Shown: positions 1 through 8,575, counted from the stretch's first letter. The stretch: 53,632 nucleotides of DNA from Candidatus Nomurabacteria bacterium RIFCSPHIGHO2_02_FULL_35_13 (GCA_001785515.1 MFTY01000004.1:2657-56288), one strand, 5' to 3'. Notes: generated by a model not told the origin, from the letters alone. A program made the numbers and translations.

Positions 1-2
1 AT

Positions 3-830
3 TCAAAATATTCCTATTATTCTGTTTTTGGAGTAAAAGATTGTTATGACAACTATGGAATGTCCCAAGCGGAAAAAGTATATGAAACATTGGCCATAGG
101 TTTCGAATCAAATGAAAATTCAAATTACTTTTTTAGTTATTTTATAAAAGGGAGCAACAGTATATATTATTCTGCCAGTTGTTTTTCTTCTAATAACCTC
201 TTTGCCTGCATCGGTCTCCGCTCCAAGCAATATTGTATCCTAAACAAACAATACACTAAGGAAGAATACGAAGAACTAGTTCCTAAAATCATCAAGCATA
301 TGAATGATATGCCATATATAGACGGTAAAGGAAGAATATACAGATACGGAGAGTTCTTTCCTCCAGAATTAAGTCCATTCTGTTACAACGAAACGGTAGC
401 ACAGGAGTACTTTCCTTTAACCAAAGAAGAAGCATTAAAACAAGGTTACAGATGGAAAGATAAAGAAGAAAGAAATTATAATGTAGATATTAAAAATGAA
501 GACATTCCTAACGATATCAAAGAAGTAGATGATTCAATAATTAACAAAGTCATAGAATGTGAACACAAAGGACAATGTAACGAACAATGCACTGAAGCCT
601 TCAAAATCATCCCGGATGAACTTAAATTCTATCAAAGAATGAATCTACCCTTACCTAATTTATGCCCCAACTGTAGACACTATAATAGGTTAAAACAAAG
701 GAATCCTTTAAAACTCTGGCATAGGAAATGTATGAAACCCAATTGTCTCAATGAATTTGAAACTTCCTACGCTCCCGACAGACCTGAAATTATTTATTGT
801 GAAAAATGTTATCAGCAGGAAGTGTATTAA
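3..830 (+). CDS. Zinc-module Cys-rich protein, 5' end outside window
   Basis: The reading frame is open from base 3, so the gene begins upstream; the ATG at 60 is internal. The visible product aligns along its length with the C-terminal half of the 580-residue protein encoded at 48229-49971. Shared parts are a CIGLRSKQYCILNKQYTKEEY segment, a YRYGEFFPPE stretch, a NETVAQEYFPLTKEEA stretch, and a C-terminal zinc module with CPNCRHYNR, two further Cys, and YCEKCYQQEVY at the end. The paired Cys are typical of zinc ribbons or treble clefs. No enzymatic motif is visible and the function is unknown. It ends 26 bases before mraY, which has its own promoter. Confidence 0.8.
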   Translation, partial: SKYSYYSVFGVKDCYDNYGMSQAEKVYETLAIGFESNENSNYFFSYFIKGSNSIYYSASCFSSNNLFACIGLRSKQYCILNKQYTKEEYEELVPKIIKHMNDMPYIDGKGRIYRYGEFFPPELSPFCYNETVAQEYFPLTKEEALKQGYRWKDKEERNYNVDIKNEDIPNDIKEVDDSIINKVIECEHKGQCNEQCTEAFKIIPDELKFYQRMNLPLPNLCPNCRHYNRLKQRNPLKLWHRKCMKPNCLNEFETSYAPDRPEIIYCEKCYQQEVY

Positions 831-841
831 GGCAATAAATA

Positions 842-856
842 TGCTAAAATCTCTAT
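842..856 (+). promoter_or_regulatory. mraY promoter, leaderless type
   Basis: Extended -10 TGcTAAAAT (842-850) is followed by six bases and then the mraY ATG. Transcription would start at or next to the start codon. No clear -35 is seen. The same 9-mer lies at the same distance from gltX. Confidence 0.65.
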
Positions 857-1909
857 ATGCTTTTAAATTTGGTTAAAATATTTTTGCCGACAGTAGTAGC
901 CTTCCTGATAGGGCTTTTTATTACTCCATTTGCGACGCATTTTTTTTATAAATATAAAATGTGGAAAAAATATTCCAGAAACGAGACCACTTTTTCAGAT
1001 TTTCAAAAAATCCACAATCATGAAGAAGAACTTAAAACTCCACGGGTGGGCGGAGTAATAATTTGGGTTTCAATACTTCTTTCCACCTTAATTTTTTATT
1101 TTATATCGATTTTATTTCCTTCCGTAGTTACTGAAAAAATAAATTTCTTGAGCAAAAACCAAACTCTGATACCTCTCTTGGTTCTGCTTTTTGGTTCATT
1201 CTTGGGACTTTGGGACGATTTGATACAAATTTATGGAAAAGGAAAAATCGCTCATGATGACAAATCTTGGCGTAAATGGAAAGCATTATTGGTGGTGTTC
1301 ATTTCTTTTTTAATTGGGTCTTATTTTTATTATAAATTGAGAATGACTTCGATACATATTCCATTCGGAGGCGAACTGGATTTTGGAATTTTCATTATTC
1401 CACTTTTCATAATAGTCGCATTGGCGACTTTTTCAGGGGGAGTGATAGACGGATTGGACGGACTTTCGGGCGGGGTTTTTGCTTCAATTTTCGCCGCGTA
1501 TTCCGTAATCGCTTTTACCAATAATCAAATAGACATTGCCGCTTTTTCGGGCGTTGCCACCGGGGCAACATTGGCCTTTCTTTGGTTTAATATTCCTCCT
1601 GCAAGGTTTTATATGGGAGAAACGGGTATTATCGGGCTTACCATTACTTTAGCCACCTTGGCGTTTTTAACCGATTCAGTTCTGATTCTTCCCGTAGTCG
1701 CAATGCCTCTTGTTATAAGTTCCGGTTCTGTCATATTGCAGACTATTTCAAAAAAATTCAGAGACGGCAAAAAAGTATTCAGGATTGCGCCGCTTCATCA
1801 TCATTTTGAAGCACTCGGTTGGCCATCTTATAAAGTTACTATGCGTTTTTGGATTCTATCTATTGCTTTTTCCATTATAGGAATAATTTTGGCTGTCATT
1901 AGCCGGTAA
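857..1909 (+). CDS. mraY: Phospho-N-acetylmuramoyl-pentapeptide transferase MraY
   Basis: An integral membrane enzyme that transfers phospho-MurNAc-pentapeptide from UDP to undecaprenyl phosphate, giving lipid I. About ten hydrophobic segments are visible in 350 residues, the usual family length. Family signatures are present: the Asp pair D120-D121 in LGLWDDL, VIDGLDGLSGG near 197-206, FYMGETG at 251-257, and APLHHHFE at 311-318. The family norm FMGDTG reads MGETG here, a conservative change. The start is fixed by the -10 box six bases upstream. It is the first gene of a mraY-ftsW-murG run, a fragment of the classical dcw cluster. Confidence 0.96.
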   Translation: MLLNLVKIFLPTVVAFLIGLFITPFATHFFYKYKMWKKYSRNETTFSDFQKIHNHEEELKTPRVGGVIIWVSILLSTLIFYFISILFPSVVTEKINFLSKNQTLIPLLVLLFGSFLGLWDDLIQIYGKGKIAHDDKSWRKWKALLVVFISFLIGSYFYYKLRMTSIHIPFGGELDFGIFIIPLFIIVALATFSGGVIDGLDGLSGGVFASIFAAYSVIAFTNNQIDIAAFSGVATGATLAFLWFNIPPARFYMGETGIIGLTITLATLAFLTDSVLILPVVAMPLVISSGSVILQTISKKFRDGKKVFRIAPLHHHFEALGWPSYKVTMRFWILSIAFSIIGIILAVISR

Positions 1910-1914
1910 ACAAT

Positions 1915-3018
1915 ATGAAAGAAAAAAAAATAGATAGATTTTTTTTAATAATTACTTATCTCTTGATAATTATCGGAGTGGCCATGTTTATTTCCGCCTC
2001 CTTGGGAATTCTTAATAAAAACGGAGAAACTTTTTATTCAGTGCTTTTTAGCCAATTGGTTCTCGGCCTTGGCTTCGGCTTTTTAGGTATGTTTATTGCG
2101 TTTAAAATAGATTATAAGTTCTGGCGCAATTATTCCTTTTATATTTTTTTAGGGTCTATACTACTTACCGCAGCGGTATTTATTCCTTTTTTGGGATGGA
2201 GTCATCAGGGAGCAGAGAGATGGATTCAGCTTGGTTCCTTAAAATTTCAACCGGTGGAAATATTAAAGTTCGGGTTTGTGATTTATTTTGCCGCCTGGCT
2301 TTCCTGGGCAAAAAACAGAGTTCAAGATTTTAAATTCGGCATTCTTCCTCTTTTTGTGTTGCTTGCAATTATTGCCCTAATTTTATTCAATCAACCTGAT
2401 ACCAAAAGTTTTATTCTGATAGCGGTGACCGGAATTTGCATGCTTTTTATTTCCGGAGCGTCAATGAAATATATTTCATTATTAGGCATAGGGTCTTTAA
2501 TTGTCCTCGGGTCTCTTATATTTGTTACTCCTTATCTACAAGAAAGAATAAAAACTTTTATTGACCCATCACAGGACCCTCAAGGGGCTTCTTATCAAAT
2601 ACAACAGTCGCTTATTGCCATCGGTTCAGGCGGAACTTTTGGCAGGGGGTATGGTCAAAGCATTCAAAAGTTCGGTTTTTTGCCGGAACCGCAAGGGGAT
2701 TCTATTTTTGCTGTTGCAGGAGAAGAACTGGGTTTTGTGGGGAGTGTTGCTATAATAATACTTTACCTGCTTTTTCTTCTGCGCGGGCTTCGCATTGCCA
2801 ATAATTCTCCAGATTTATTCAGTAGACTTTTAGTTTCCGGAATTGTTATACTGATAGTAACACAGTCGTTTATGAATATTGCTTCTATTACCGGAGTCTT
2901 TCCATTAACAGGCGTGCCATTGGTTTTTATGAGTCATGGAGGAACTTCGCTTATGGTGTATCTTATGGCATTAGGCATAGTGTTTCAAATATCAAAATAT
3001 CAGAATAAAAATAGTTAA
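1915..3018 (+). CDS. ftsW: SEDS peptidoglycan polymerase, probably FtsW
   Basis: A polytopic membrane glycosyltransferase of the FtsW/RodA/SpoVE family that polymerises lipid II with a partner class B PBP. Visible motifs are GAERWIQLG (99-107), FQPVEILKF (111-119), NQPDTKS (159-165), LPEPQGDSIFAVAGEE (257-271) with D262 at the family catalytic position, and MSHGGTSL near the C-terminus. Length (367) is normal. It starts five bases after mraY and is followed by murG, which favours FtsW over RodA. The only PBP2-like partner in the window is at 11708-13402. There is no Shine-Dalgarno before the ATG. Confidence 0.92.
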   Translation: MKEKKIDRFFLIITYLLIIIGVAMFISASLGILNKNGETFYSVLFSQLVLGLGFGFLGMFIAFKIDYKFWRNYSFYIFLGSILLTAAVFIPFLGWSHQGAERWIQLGSLKFQPVEILKFGFVIYFAAWLSWAKNRVQDFKFGILPLFVLLAIIALILFNQPDTKSFILIAVTGICMLFISGASMKYISLLGIGSLIVLGSLIFVTPYLQERIKTFIDPSQDPQGASYQIQQSLIAIGSGGTFGRGYGQSIQKFGFLPEPQGDSIFAVAGEELGFVGSVAIIILYLLFLLRGLRIANNSPDLFSRLLVSGIVILIVTQSFMNIASITGVFPLTGVPLVFMSHGGTSLMVYLMALGIVFQISKYQNKNS

Positions 3019-3027
3019 TTTAAATTT

Positions 3028-4158
3028 ATGAAAATAGTTTTTACAGGGGGAGGAACAGGCGGACATTTTTATCCAATTATTGCCGTTGCCCAAAAAGTCA
3101 ATCAAATAATAGATAAAGAAAATATAATAGGAACCAAACTTTATTATATTTCCGATAGTCCTTACGATAAGGAAATGCTTTTAGAAAATGGAATTTTGTA
3201 TGAAGAAGTAAGGGCCGGAAAAATGCGAAAATATTTTTCTTTTAAAAATTTCTCCGATATTTTTAAAATGTTTTTCGGCACATTGAATGCGATATATAAA
3301 ATGTTTTCAATTTATCCGGACGTTGTTTTTGGTAAAGGCGGATATGCATCTTTTCCGGCTATTTTTGCGGCAAGAATCTTGCGTATTCCTGTCTTAATTC
3401 ACGAATCAGATTCAGTGCCTGGACGAGTAAATAAATGGGCTGGGCGTTTTGCAAAAAAAGTAGCTGTTTCTTTTAAGGAGGCGGCAGATTATTTTCCTAA
3501 AAAAACAGTTGCATGGGTAGGACATCCGATAAGGGCAGAAATAGAACATCCTGCTGCAAGCAAAGAAGCGTTTCAATATTTTAAACTGGAAGCAAGTTTG
3601 CCCGTTGTTTTAGTTTTAGGGGGTTCACAGGGAGCAGAACTCATAAATAATACGGTGCTTGATGCTCTGCCAAGACTTATAAAAAATTTTCAAATTATAC
3701 ATCAAACCGGAATCGGTAATTTTAAAAGTATTGTAGAACGGGCGCAAGTAGTTCTTGCCTCAAGTCAAGAAAAAGGGAGATACCTACCTTTTTCTTTTTT
3801 AAATCCTCTTGCCATGAAAATGGCTTCCGGAGTAGCGACAATTATTGTTTCCAGAGCGGGGTCAACTTTATTTGAAATAGCGTCTTGGGGAATACCGTCA
3901 ATTATCACTCCCATTACTTCATCCAATGGTGACCATCAAAGAAAAAATGCTTTTAGTTATGCTCATGTGGGAGCCTGTAATGTCGTGGAAGAAATGAATA
4001 TGACTGCTAATATTTTAAGTTCGGAAATTGAAAGAATAGTAAATGACAAAGAAGTTTTAGATAGAATGGCTCGCAATGCAAAAGCATACAATAAACCCGA
4101 CGCTGCTTATAAAATCGCCCGTGAATTGGTAGATATAGCTCTTGCGCACGAAAAATAA
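3028..4158 (+). CDS. murG: UDP-GlcNAc:lipid I N-acetylglucosaminyltransferase MurG
   Basis: A GT28-family, GT-B fold enzyme at the inner membrane face that adds GlcNAc to lipid I to make lipid II. The N-terminal glycine loop TGGGTGGHFYP (6-16), GKGGYASFP (102-110), the HESDSVPGRVN stretch, LGGSQGA (197-203) and the UDP-binding SRAGSTLFEIASWGIP (275-290) are all intact. Length is 376. It is nine bases downstream of ftsW, so mraY, ftsW and murG likely form one transcript. Confidence 0.96.
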   Translation: MKIVFTGGGTGGHFYPIIAVAQKVNQIIDKENIIGTKLYYISDSPYDKEMLLENGILYEEVRAGKMRKYFSFKNFSDIFKMFFGTLNAIYKMFSIYPDVVFGKGGYASFPAIFAARILRIPVLIHESDSVPGRVNKWAGRFAKKVAVSFKEAADYFPKKTVAWVGHPIRAEIEHPAASKEAFQYFKLEASLPVVLVLGGSQGAELINNTVLDALPRLIKNFQIIHQTGIGNFKSIVERAQVVLASSQEKGRYLPFSFLNPLAMKMASGVATIIVSRAGSTLFEIASWGIPSIITPITSSNGDHQRKNAFSYAHVGACNVVEEMNMTANILSSEIERIVNDKEVLDRMARNAKAYNKPDAAYKIARELVDIALAHEK

Positions 4159-4185
4159 ATAACTTTTCTTATTTTAAGCAAAAAA

Positions 4186-4200
4186 TGCTAAAATAGAAGA
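4186..4200 (+). promoter_or_regulatory. gltX promoter, leaderless type
   Basis: Extended -10 TGcTAAAAT (4186-4194) sits six bases before the gltX ATG, the same 9-mer and spacing as at mraY. A TTTTCT-like -35 may lie about 17-18 bases upstream. Confidence 0.62.
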
Positions 4201-5616
4201 ATGGAAAACAAGGTTATCACAAGGTTTGCGCCTAGTCCGACCGGTTTTATGCATGTTGGCGGTATTCGCACTGCTCTATATGCGTTTTTGTGGGCTAAAA
4301 AAAATAAAGGCACTTTTATATTAAGAATTGAAGATACAGATAAAGAAAGGGAAGTTGAAGGCTCGTTGAACCATATTATTGAATCGTTAAATTGGTTGAA
4401 AATCAATTGGAATGAAGGGCCGAACATTGGCGGACCGCATAATCCTTATTTACAATCAGAAAGACTCGATTTATATAAAAAATACGCGCAAATTCTTATT
4501 GATAAAGGATATGCTTACCCCGACCCATATACCGAAGAACAAGTGGATGAATTTCGTGAGAAAGCGGAACTCGCAAAAAAACCATTTTTATATAGAGAAC
4601 ATAGGCCAGCAAAATTCGATGCATGGGACGGAACAAAACCCCTTCGTTTTAAAACACCGGAAATAAAAAGTTATAAATGGAATGATCTTGTCTATGGTGA
4701 CCTTTCTGCCGGACCTGAAGCGTTAGATGATTTTATTTTAATAAAAAGCGACGGCTATCCAACATACAACTTTGCGCATATTGTTGATGATATTGAAATG
4801 AAAGTGACTCATGTTATGCGCGGGCAGGAATTTATTTCTTCCACTCCAAAATTTTTATCTATTTATGAAGCTCTTGATGTAAAACCGCCGTTATTTGCGA
4901 CCTTGCCTCCGATTATGGCTCCCGATGGAAAGAAAAAATTGGGAAAAAGAGACGGGGCAAAAGATATTCTGGAATACAGAAATGAAGGATATTTACCCGA
5001 AGCAATAGTTAATTTTTTAGCTCTTTTGGGTTGGAATCCCGGGGATGACAGGGAAATATTTACCATGGACGAACTTGTAGAAGCTTTTGATATTTCTCGT
5101 ATCGGACATTCCGGCGCTCAGATGAATTTGGAAAAATTGGATTGGATAAATAAAGAGCATATCAAAAGACTTTCAAGGGAAGAACTAAAAAATAATATTT
5201 TTAAATATCTGCCGGACGATTTGAGAATAGAAAAAATTATTCCAATTATTTCAGAAAGAATTTCTAAATGGGAAGATATTAAAAATATGGTGAGCGGGGG
5301 AGAGCTGGATTTATTTTACAAGAAACCAATATTTTCGAAAGAAAAATTAATTTACAAAAATACATCACCGGAAAAAATCGCTGATAATTTAAAACAAGCA
5401 ATAAATGCGTTGGAAAAATTGAAAGAGAAAGATTTTACAAATGAAAATATAAAAAATGCCTTAATGCAAATAGCTGATAAATTAGAAAATAGGGGAGAAT
5501 TACTACATCCTGTTCGATATGCACTTTCCGGGCTTGATAAATCTCCGGACCCATTTATCATTGCCGATGTTTTAGGAAAAAATGAAACTTTATCACGATT
5601 ACAAAAAGCAATATAA
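4201..5616 (+). CDS. gltX: Glutamyl-tRNA synthetase
   Basis: A class I aminoacyl-tRNA synthetase that charges tRNA-Glu. The HIGH-type signature is APSPTGFMHVGG (10-21) and the KMSKS-type loop is KKLGKRDGA (245-253), with Gly where Ser is usual. An anticodon-binding C-terminal part follows and total length is 471. No glutaminyl-tRNA synthetase is seen although a tRNA-Gln gene is (18477-18545). By analogy with most bacteria lacking GlnRS, this may be a non-discriminating enzyme that also charges tRNA-Gln for GatCAB; that is inference. Its last 35 bases overlap the next gene. Confidence 0.95.
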   Translation: MENKVITRFAPSPTGFMHVGGIRTALYAFLWAKKNKGTFILRIEDTDKEREVEGSLNHIIESLNWLKINWNEGPNIGGPHNPYLQSERLDLYKKYAQILIDKGYAYPDPYTEEQVDEFREKAELAKKPFLYREHRPAKFDAWDGTKPLRFKTPEIKSYKWNDLVYGDLSAGPEALDDFILIKSDGYPTYNFAHIVDDIEMKVTHVMRGQEFISSTPKFLSIYEALDVKPPLFATLPPIMAPDGKKKLGKRDGAKDILEYRNEGYLPEAIVNFLALLGWNPGDDREIFTMDELVEAFDISRIGHSGAQMNLEKLDWINKEHIKRLSREELKNNIFKYLPDDLRIEKIIPIISERISKWEDIKNMVSGGELDLFYKKPIFSKEKLIYKNTSPEKIADNLKQAINALEKLKEKDFTNENIKNALMQIADKLENRGELLHPVRYALSGLDKSPDPFIIADVLGKNETLSRLQKAI

Positions 5617-6886
5617 AATATTTTCTTTAATTTTCTTGGGAATTTTATTAATGTTTCCTTTTGTTTTTTCCTATGCGCAGACGGTAGGGGAATTAAATAA
5701 TAAAATAAATCAAAAAAACGCAGATATAGAAAAACTGGAACAAGAAATCAAGCAATATCAAGCGGAAATCGAGGATTTGGATAAACAGCAAGATTCTCTC
5801 AATGTTTCCTTAAAGCAACTTGATTTAACCAGAAAGAAATTCATAGCCGATATATCCGTAACTCAAAATAAAATAGATAAAACTAATTTTAAAATTCAAG
5901 AACTAGGTTTTGAAATAAATGACAAACAAAGCATTATAGAAAATAATAAAGATGCCATATCATCAGGCATTAGACAGGTGAATGAACTTGAACGAAATGA
6001 TATATTGGCGACAATGCTATCAGAAAATGATTTTACTTTAGTCTGGAATGATATAGACAATATGGTTATTGTTAGTGATAAATTAAGAGAAGCCACTGTT
6101 CAATTAAAAGAAGTAAAGAGCAATCTGGAAAATACAAAAAAAAAGACCACGGATGCTAAAAATGAGCTTGTGGCGCTCAAAGGGAAGCTTGCAGACCAGA
6201 AAAAAATCGTAGACCAGAATACAGCAGAAAAAAAGAAACTTTTAGCACAAACAAAAAACAGCGAAGCCAATTATCAAAAATTAGTTAAAGACCAAATAGC
6301 AAAAAAACTAGCTTTTGAAAAAGAATTGAGGGATTATGAATCACAGTTGGAATTCATATTAGACCCCAGCAAACTGCCGAGCGCCGGAGTTTTGAGTTGG
6401 CCACTGGATAATATTTTTGTTACTCAGCAATTCGGAGCTAAGACGGGTCCTCATAGAACATACGCAAGCGGACATAGTGGAGTTGATTTCAGGGCTCGTA
6501 CGCCTCTTCCAGCCTATGCTATGGCAGACGGGGTGATTATGGGGACAGGAGATACGGATGTGGCTTGTCCTGGAGCTTCTTTTGGTAAATGGATTTTAAT
6601 TGAATATAACAACGGACTTTCTAGCACTTACGGTCATCTTTCACTTATTAAAGTGGTTAAGGGACAAAGAGTCTCTCGGGGTCAGACAGTGGGCTATACC
6701 GGAAGTTCCGGCAGAGTTACCGGACCGCATTTACATGTCTCTCTTTATGTTGCGAGTGCGGTTAAGGTACAAACATTACCAAGTAAATCCTGTCCCGGAA
6801 GAATTTTACAACAACCAATAGCGGCAATAAACGCTTATCTTGACCCAATGTACTACTTACCTTCATATTCATATTCTCAAAATTAA
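5582..6886 (+). CDS. Exported coiled-coil M23 (LytM/EnvC-like) peptidase
   Basis: A murein hydrolase or hydrolase activator that would work outside the membrane, probably in daughter-cell separation. There is a basic N-terminus and hydrophobic signal segment (about 11-33, ending SYAQ), a long heptad-rich coiled coil (about 35-260), and a C-terminal M23 domain. Zinc ligands H298 and D302 (GHSGVDF) and H385 (GPHLHVS) are present, as is H352 (YGHLS), so the domain looks catalytically competent, unlike degenerate EnvC. Two Cys (CPGASF and SKSCPG) in the M23 domain could form a disulfide. The start gives a 35-base overlap with gltX; the next ATG would cut into the signal peptide. Confidence 0.9.
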   Translation: MKLYHDYKKQYKIFSLIFLGILLMFPFVFSYAQTVGELNNKINQKNADIEKLEQEIKQYQAEIEDLDKQQDSLNVSLKQLDLTRKKFIADISVTQNKIDKTNFKIQELGFEINDKQSIIENNKDAISSGIRQVNELERNDILATMLSENDFTLVWNDIDNMVIVSDKLREATVQLKEVKSNLENTKKKTTDAKNELVALKGKLADQKKIVDQNTAEKKKLLAQTKNSEANYQKLVKDQIAKKLAFEKELRDYESQLEFILDPSKLPSAGVLSWPLDNIFVTQQFGAKTGPHRTYASGHSGVDFRARTPLPAYAMADGVIMGTGDTDVACPGASFGKWILIEYNNGLSSTYGHLSLIKVVKGQRVSRGQTVGYTGSSGRVTGPHLHVSLYVASAVKVQTLPSKSCPGRILQQPIAAINAYLDPMYYLPSYSYSQN

Positions 6887-6920
6887 TTAACAGTTTGTAT
6901 TGCCGAAGATAAGTGAATAA

Positions 6921-6935
6921 TGGTAAAATAAAATC
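6921..6935 (+). promoter_or_regulatory. Promoter of the small pilin-like pair, leaderless type
   Basis: Extended -10 TGgTAAAAT (6921-6929) lies six bases before the ATG of a 48-codon gene. This phasing is the main reason for accepting that short gene. Confidence 0.6.
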
Positions 6936-7082
6936 ATGAATCACAATATAAAAAATGAACAAGGCGGTTTTATAAAGTTAATTATTTTTATTGTTATTGC
7001 CATATTTTTAATGAAGTATTTTGAAATTTCCGTGTCTGATGTTGTTGATTGGGTTAAAGCATTATTCAGTAGTGTTTCTTAA
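6936..7082 (+). CDS. Small single-span membrane protein (48 aa), pilin-like N-terminus
   Basis: An ORF of 48 codons: a short polar N-terminus with NEQGGF, one hydrophobic helix (about residues 12-30), then a short amphipathic tail. The GGF-plus-hydrophobic layout is reminiscent of the processing region of type IV pilin-like proteins, but the classical glutamate at position +5 is absent. It resembles the N-terminal half of the next product (hydrophobic segment followed by KYFEISVSDVV versus SYFKISIRSVV), so the two look like tandem paralogues. Function unknown. The leaderless promoter supports it as a real gene. Confidence 0.6.
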   Translation: MNHNIKNEQGGFIKLIIFIVIAIFLMKYFEISVSDVVDWVKALFSSVS

Positions 7083-7093
7083 TTAAAATCACA

Positions 7094-7417
7094 ATGAAAA
7101 ATCTTAATAAGAGAAAAAGAGGAATAAGTATTATTGGAATTCTCTTTTTTGGGTTTATTATTGTTTTAGTGCTTAGTTATTTCAAAATAAGCATTAGGTC
7201 AGTGGTAGAGAGTCCAACTGCGCAGGACAACATCAGCTATGTCGGGGGAGGTACCAGGAATTTATGGGATGAATATTTCAGAAAACCGGTATCTTATCTT
7301 TGGAATGATATTTTTATAAATATTTTTTGGGCATCTTTTATAAACAACATGGAAAGAATCAGAGATGGTCAGGCGACGGATTATGAGATTAATGCTCCTG
7401 CTGTCAATAGAAAATAG
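7094..7417 (+). CDS. Small membrane-anchored protein (107 aa), paralogue of preceding gene
   Basis: An N-terminal KRKRG followed by a hydrophobic helix (about 10-28), then about 75 residues with a GGGTRNLWDEYF segment and two aromatic-rich stretches that may lie at the membrane. It starts 11 bases after the 48-codon gene and shares its N-terminal plan. Both follow the M23 peptidase, so a cell-envelope role is possible but unproven. A hairpin begins at the stop codon. Confidence 0.65.
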   Translation: MKNLNKRKRGISIIGILFFGFIIVLVLSYFKISIRSVVESPTAQDNISYVGGGTRNLWDEYFRKPVSYLWNDIFINIFWASFINNMERIRDGQATDYEINAPAVNRK

Positions 7418-7440
7418 GGAATAGCTTTTAAAGCCTATTT
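7412..7440 (+). terminator. Hairpin at the end of the small membrane gene pair
   Basis: AAATAGG (7412-7418) pairs with CCTATTT (7434-7440), with a nested GCTTT/AAAGC in the loop. It overlaps the TAG stop at 7415-7417 and is followed by an A-rich rather than U-rich tail, so it is an atypical intrinsic terminator candidate. Confidence 0.4.
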
Positions 7441-7509
7441 ATAAAAGAACACCACGTCGCACATTATATCTTTTACGCGGGTATGTTATACGACATTTAT
7501 GCATTACTA

Positions 7510-8178
7510 TTAAATAACAGTGTTTGATGTTTTCTTTGAACAAAAGTTCTTAAACTCCTCATAACACATTACTTGCTGGTCTGACCTTAATTTATTTTTT
7601 TTGTTAATAAGAACTTTATCTATATCCTCTCTTTTAAGATTTTCATTCATCTGAAGAAAAATTACTGGGTATTGCATCATAACATCACTTCTATAAGTCC
7701 TCATTTTACTGTTAAGACATCCTATAAAATTATGCTTATTAGAAGGATAAAACACATCTACTGAAAACTGGCCATGTTTATGATAGACAAAAAAATCTGT
7801 TCTTGTGCGATGGTCGTCACTAAAAAAGTACTCACGATGAACAAATTCTACTCCGAACTTCTTATTTAAAAAATCATAAATATTTTTTTCTAATGTATAT
7901 GCTCTCTTATTTACATTCTTAGCCTTTTCTGATCTGACTTTTCCCTTAGTGAAATCGGTGATATCAAGTTTAAGAGCCTGTCGAAGACCTACTACGCCAT
8001 TAAATCTGCGTTGCAGTGTTCGTGAAGCTGGTAAATAAGAACATTCATCAATTTCGGTTGCTGTTGGATAACGATTATTTTCATTAAAAAACTTTTTAAA
8101 ACCTTCCTTAATTTTATCAATTTCCCAAAAGTTTTTCTTCTTATTAAAAGATTTCTTTATATCATTGTTATTTATCAT
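7510..8178 (-). CDS. Homing-endonuclease-associated-repeat protein with nuclease-like C-terminus
   Basis: Residues about 37-70 (YPTATEIDE, then LPASRTLQRRF, then LRQAL) match the pattern of the homing-endonuclease-associated repeat, a small DNA-binding module of a conserved YPT, a following R-R-F and a terminal AL. Residues about 95-190 mix beta strands with D128 (RTDFF), D141 (SVDVFY) and K148, a spacing that could suit a PD-(D/E)XK-type nuclease; this is a weak inference. It is more AT-rich than its neighbours, stands alone between oppositely oriented genes, and is bracketed by 8-bp direct repeats, which fits a mobile or homing gene. A regulator with the same DNA-binding repeat is an alternative. 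Confidence 0.55.
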   Translation of the reverse strand: MINNNDIKKSFNKKKNFWEIDKIKEGFKKFFNENNRYPTATEIDECSYLPASRTLQRRFNGVVGLRQALKLDITDFTKGKVRSEKAKNVNKRAYTLEKNIYDFLNKKFGVEFVHREYFFSDDHRTRTDFFVYHKHGQFSVDVFYPSNKHNFIGCLNSKMRTYRSDVMMQYPVIFLQMNENLKREDIDKVLINKKNKLRSDQQVMCYEEFKNFCSKKTSNTVI

Positions 8179-8194
8179 ATAAATAATTATACCA
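8179..8194 (-). promoter_or_regulatory. Promoter of the nuclease-like gene
   Basis: On the minus strand TGgTATAAT (8194 to 8186) is followed by seven bases and the ATG, again a leaderless arrangement. Confidence 0.6.
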
Positions 8195-8233
8195 TAATGT
8201 TTCTATGTCGCACAAAAGAGTTTATGATGCTTG

Positions 8234-8575
8234 TTATCTACACGAGCTGGAAAGCTCATAGCCGGCGCTTTCCGCTTCTGTTGATGTTTCGAAATATACT
8301 CTGTTTTCTTCTTTAATAGTTTTTCCTGCGCCACAACTTATAGAATAATATTTTGTTCCCCTATTTGAAGCAAAGAAATTTTTTAAAGATGAACTTTCCA
8401 CAGATTTTATAACATTTGCCTCCTGACCCTCGTATTCAATTTTTATGCCCTTATTGGAGTCGCTTTTAGATAGTCTACCCAGTCCAAACGAGCCTAAACC
8501 GACCAAAATTATGATAATAATCACAAAAATGTCTTTCCCTTTGTCAGTTTCTGAAAATTGCTTGATTTTTTCCAT
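8234..8575 (-). CDS. Membrane-anchored Ada-type zinc-binding domain protein
   Basis: A short cytoplasmic N-terminus, one transmembrane helix (DIFVIIIIILVGLGSF), and a C-terminal domain following the Ada metal-binding pattern: KYYSISCG, then IKEENRVYF, then EAESAGYELSSSC. In Ada proteins four Cys bind zinc; here only two Cys are clear, so metal binding may be weak or altered. Such domains often sit at the C-terminus of exported proteins. Role unknown. A GTG at 8593 would give 119 residues, but TATAAA seven bases before the ATG at 8575 favours the shorter form (113 residues). Confidence 0.65.
   Translation of the reverse strand: MEKIKQFSETDKGKDIFVIIIIILVGLGSFGLGRLSKSDSNKGIKIEYEGQEANVIKSVESSSLKNFFASNRGTKYYSISCGAGKTIKEENRVYFETSTEAESAGYELSSSCR

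Larger units (their letters stand above)
7456..8214. repeat. 8-bp direct repeats GTCGCACA flanking the nuclease-like gene
   Basis: GTCGCACA occurs at 7456-7463 and again at 8207-8214, bracketing the 222-residue gene and its promoter. It could be a target-site duplication left by a mobile gene, or chance. Confidence 0.3.

Noticed and set aside
60-830. A complete 256-residue protein starting at base 60
   Set aside because: The frame is open to the window edge and the upstream residues align with the 580-residue paralogue, so the gene is cut by the window.
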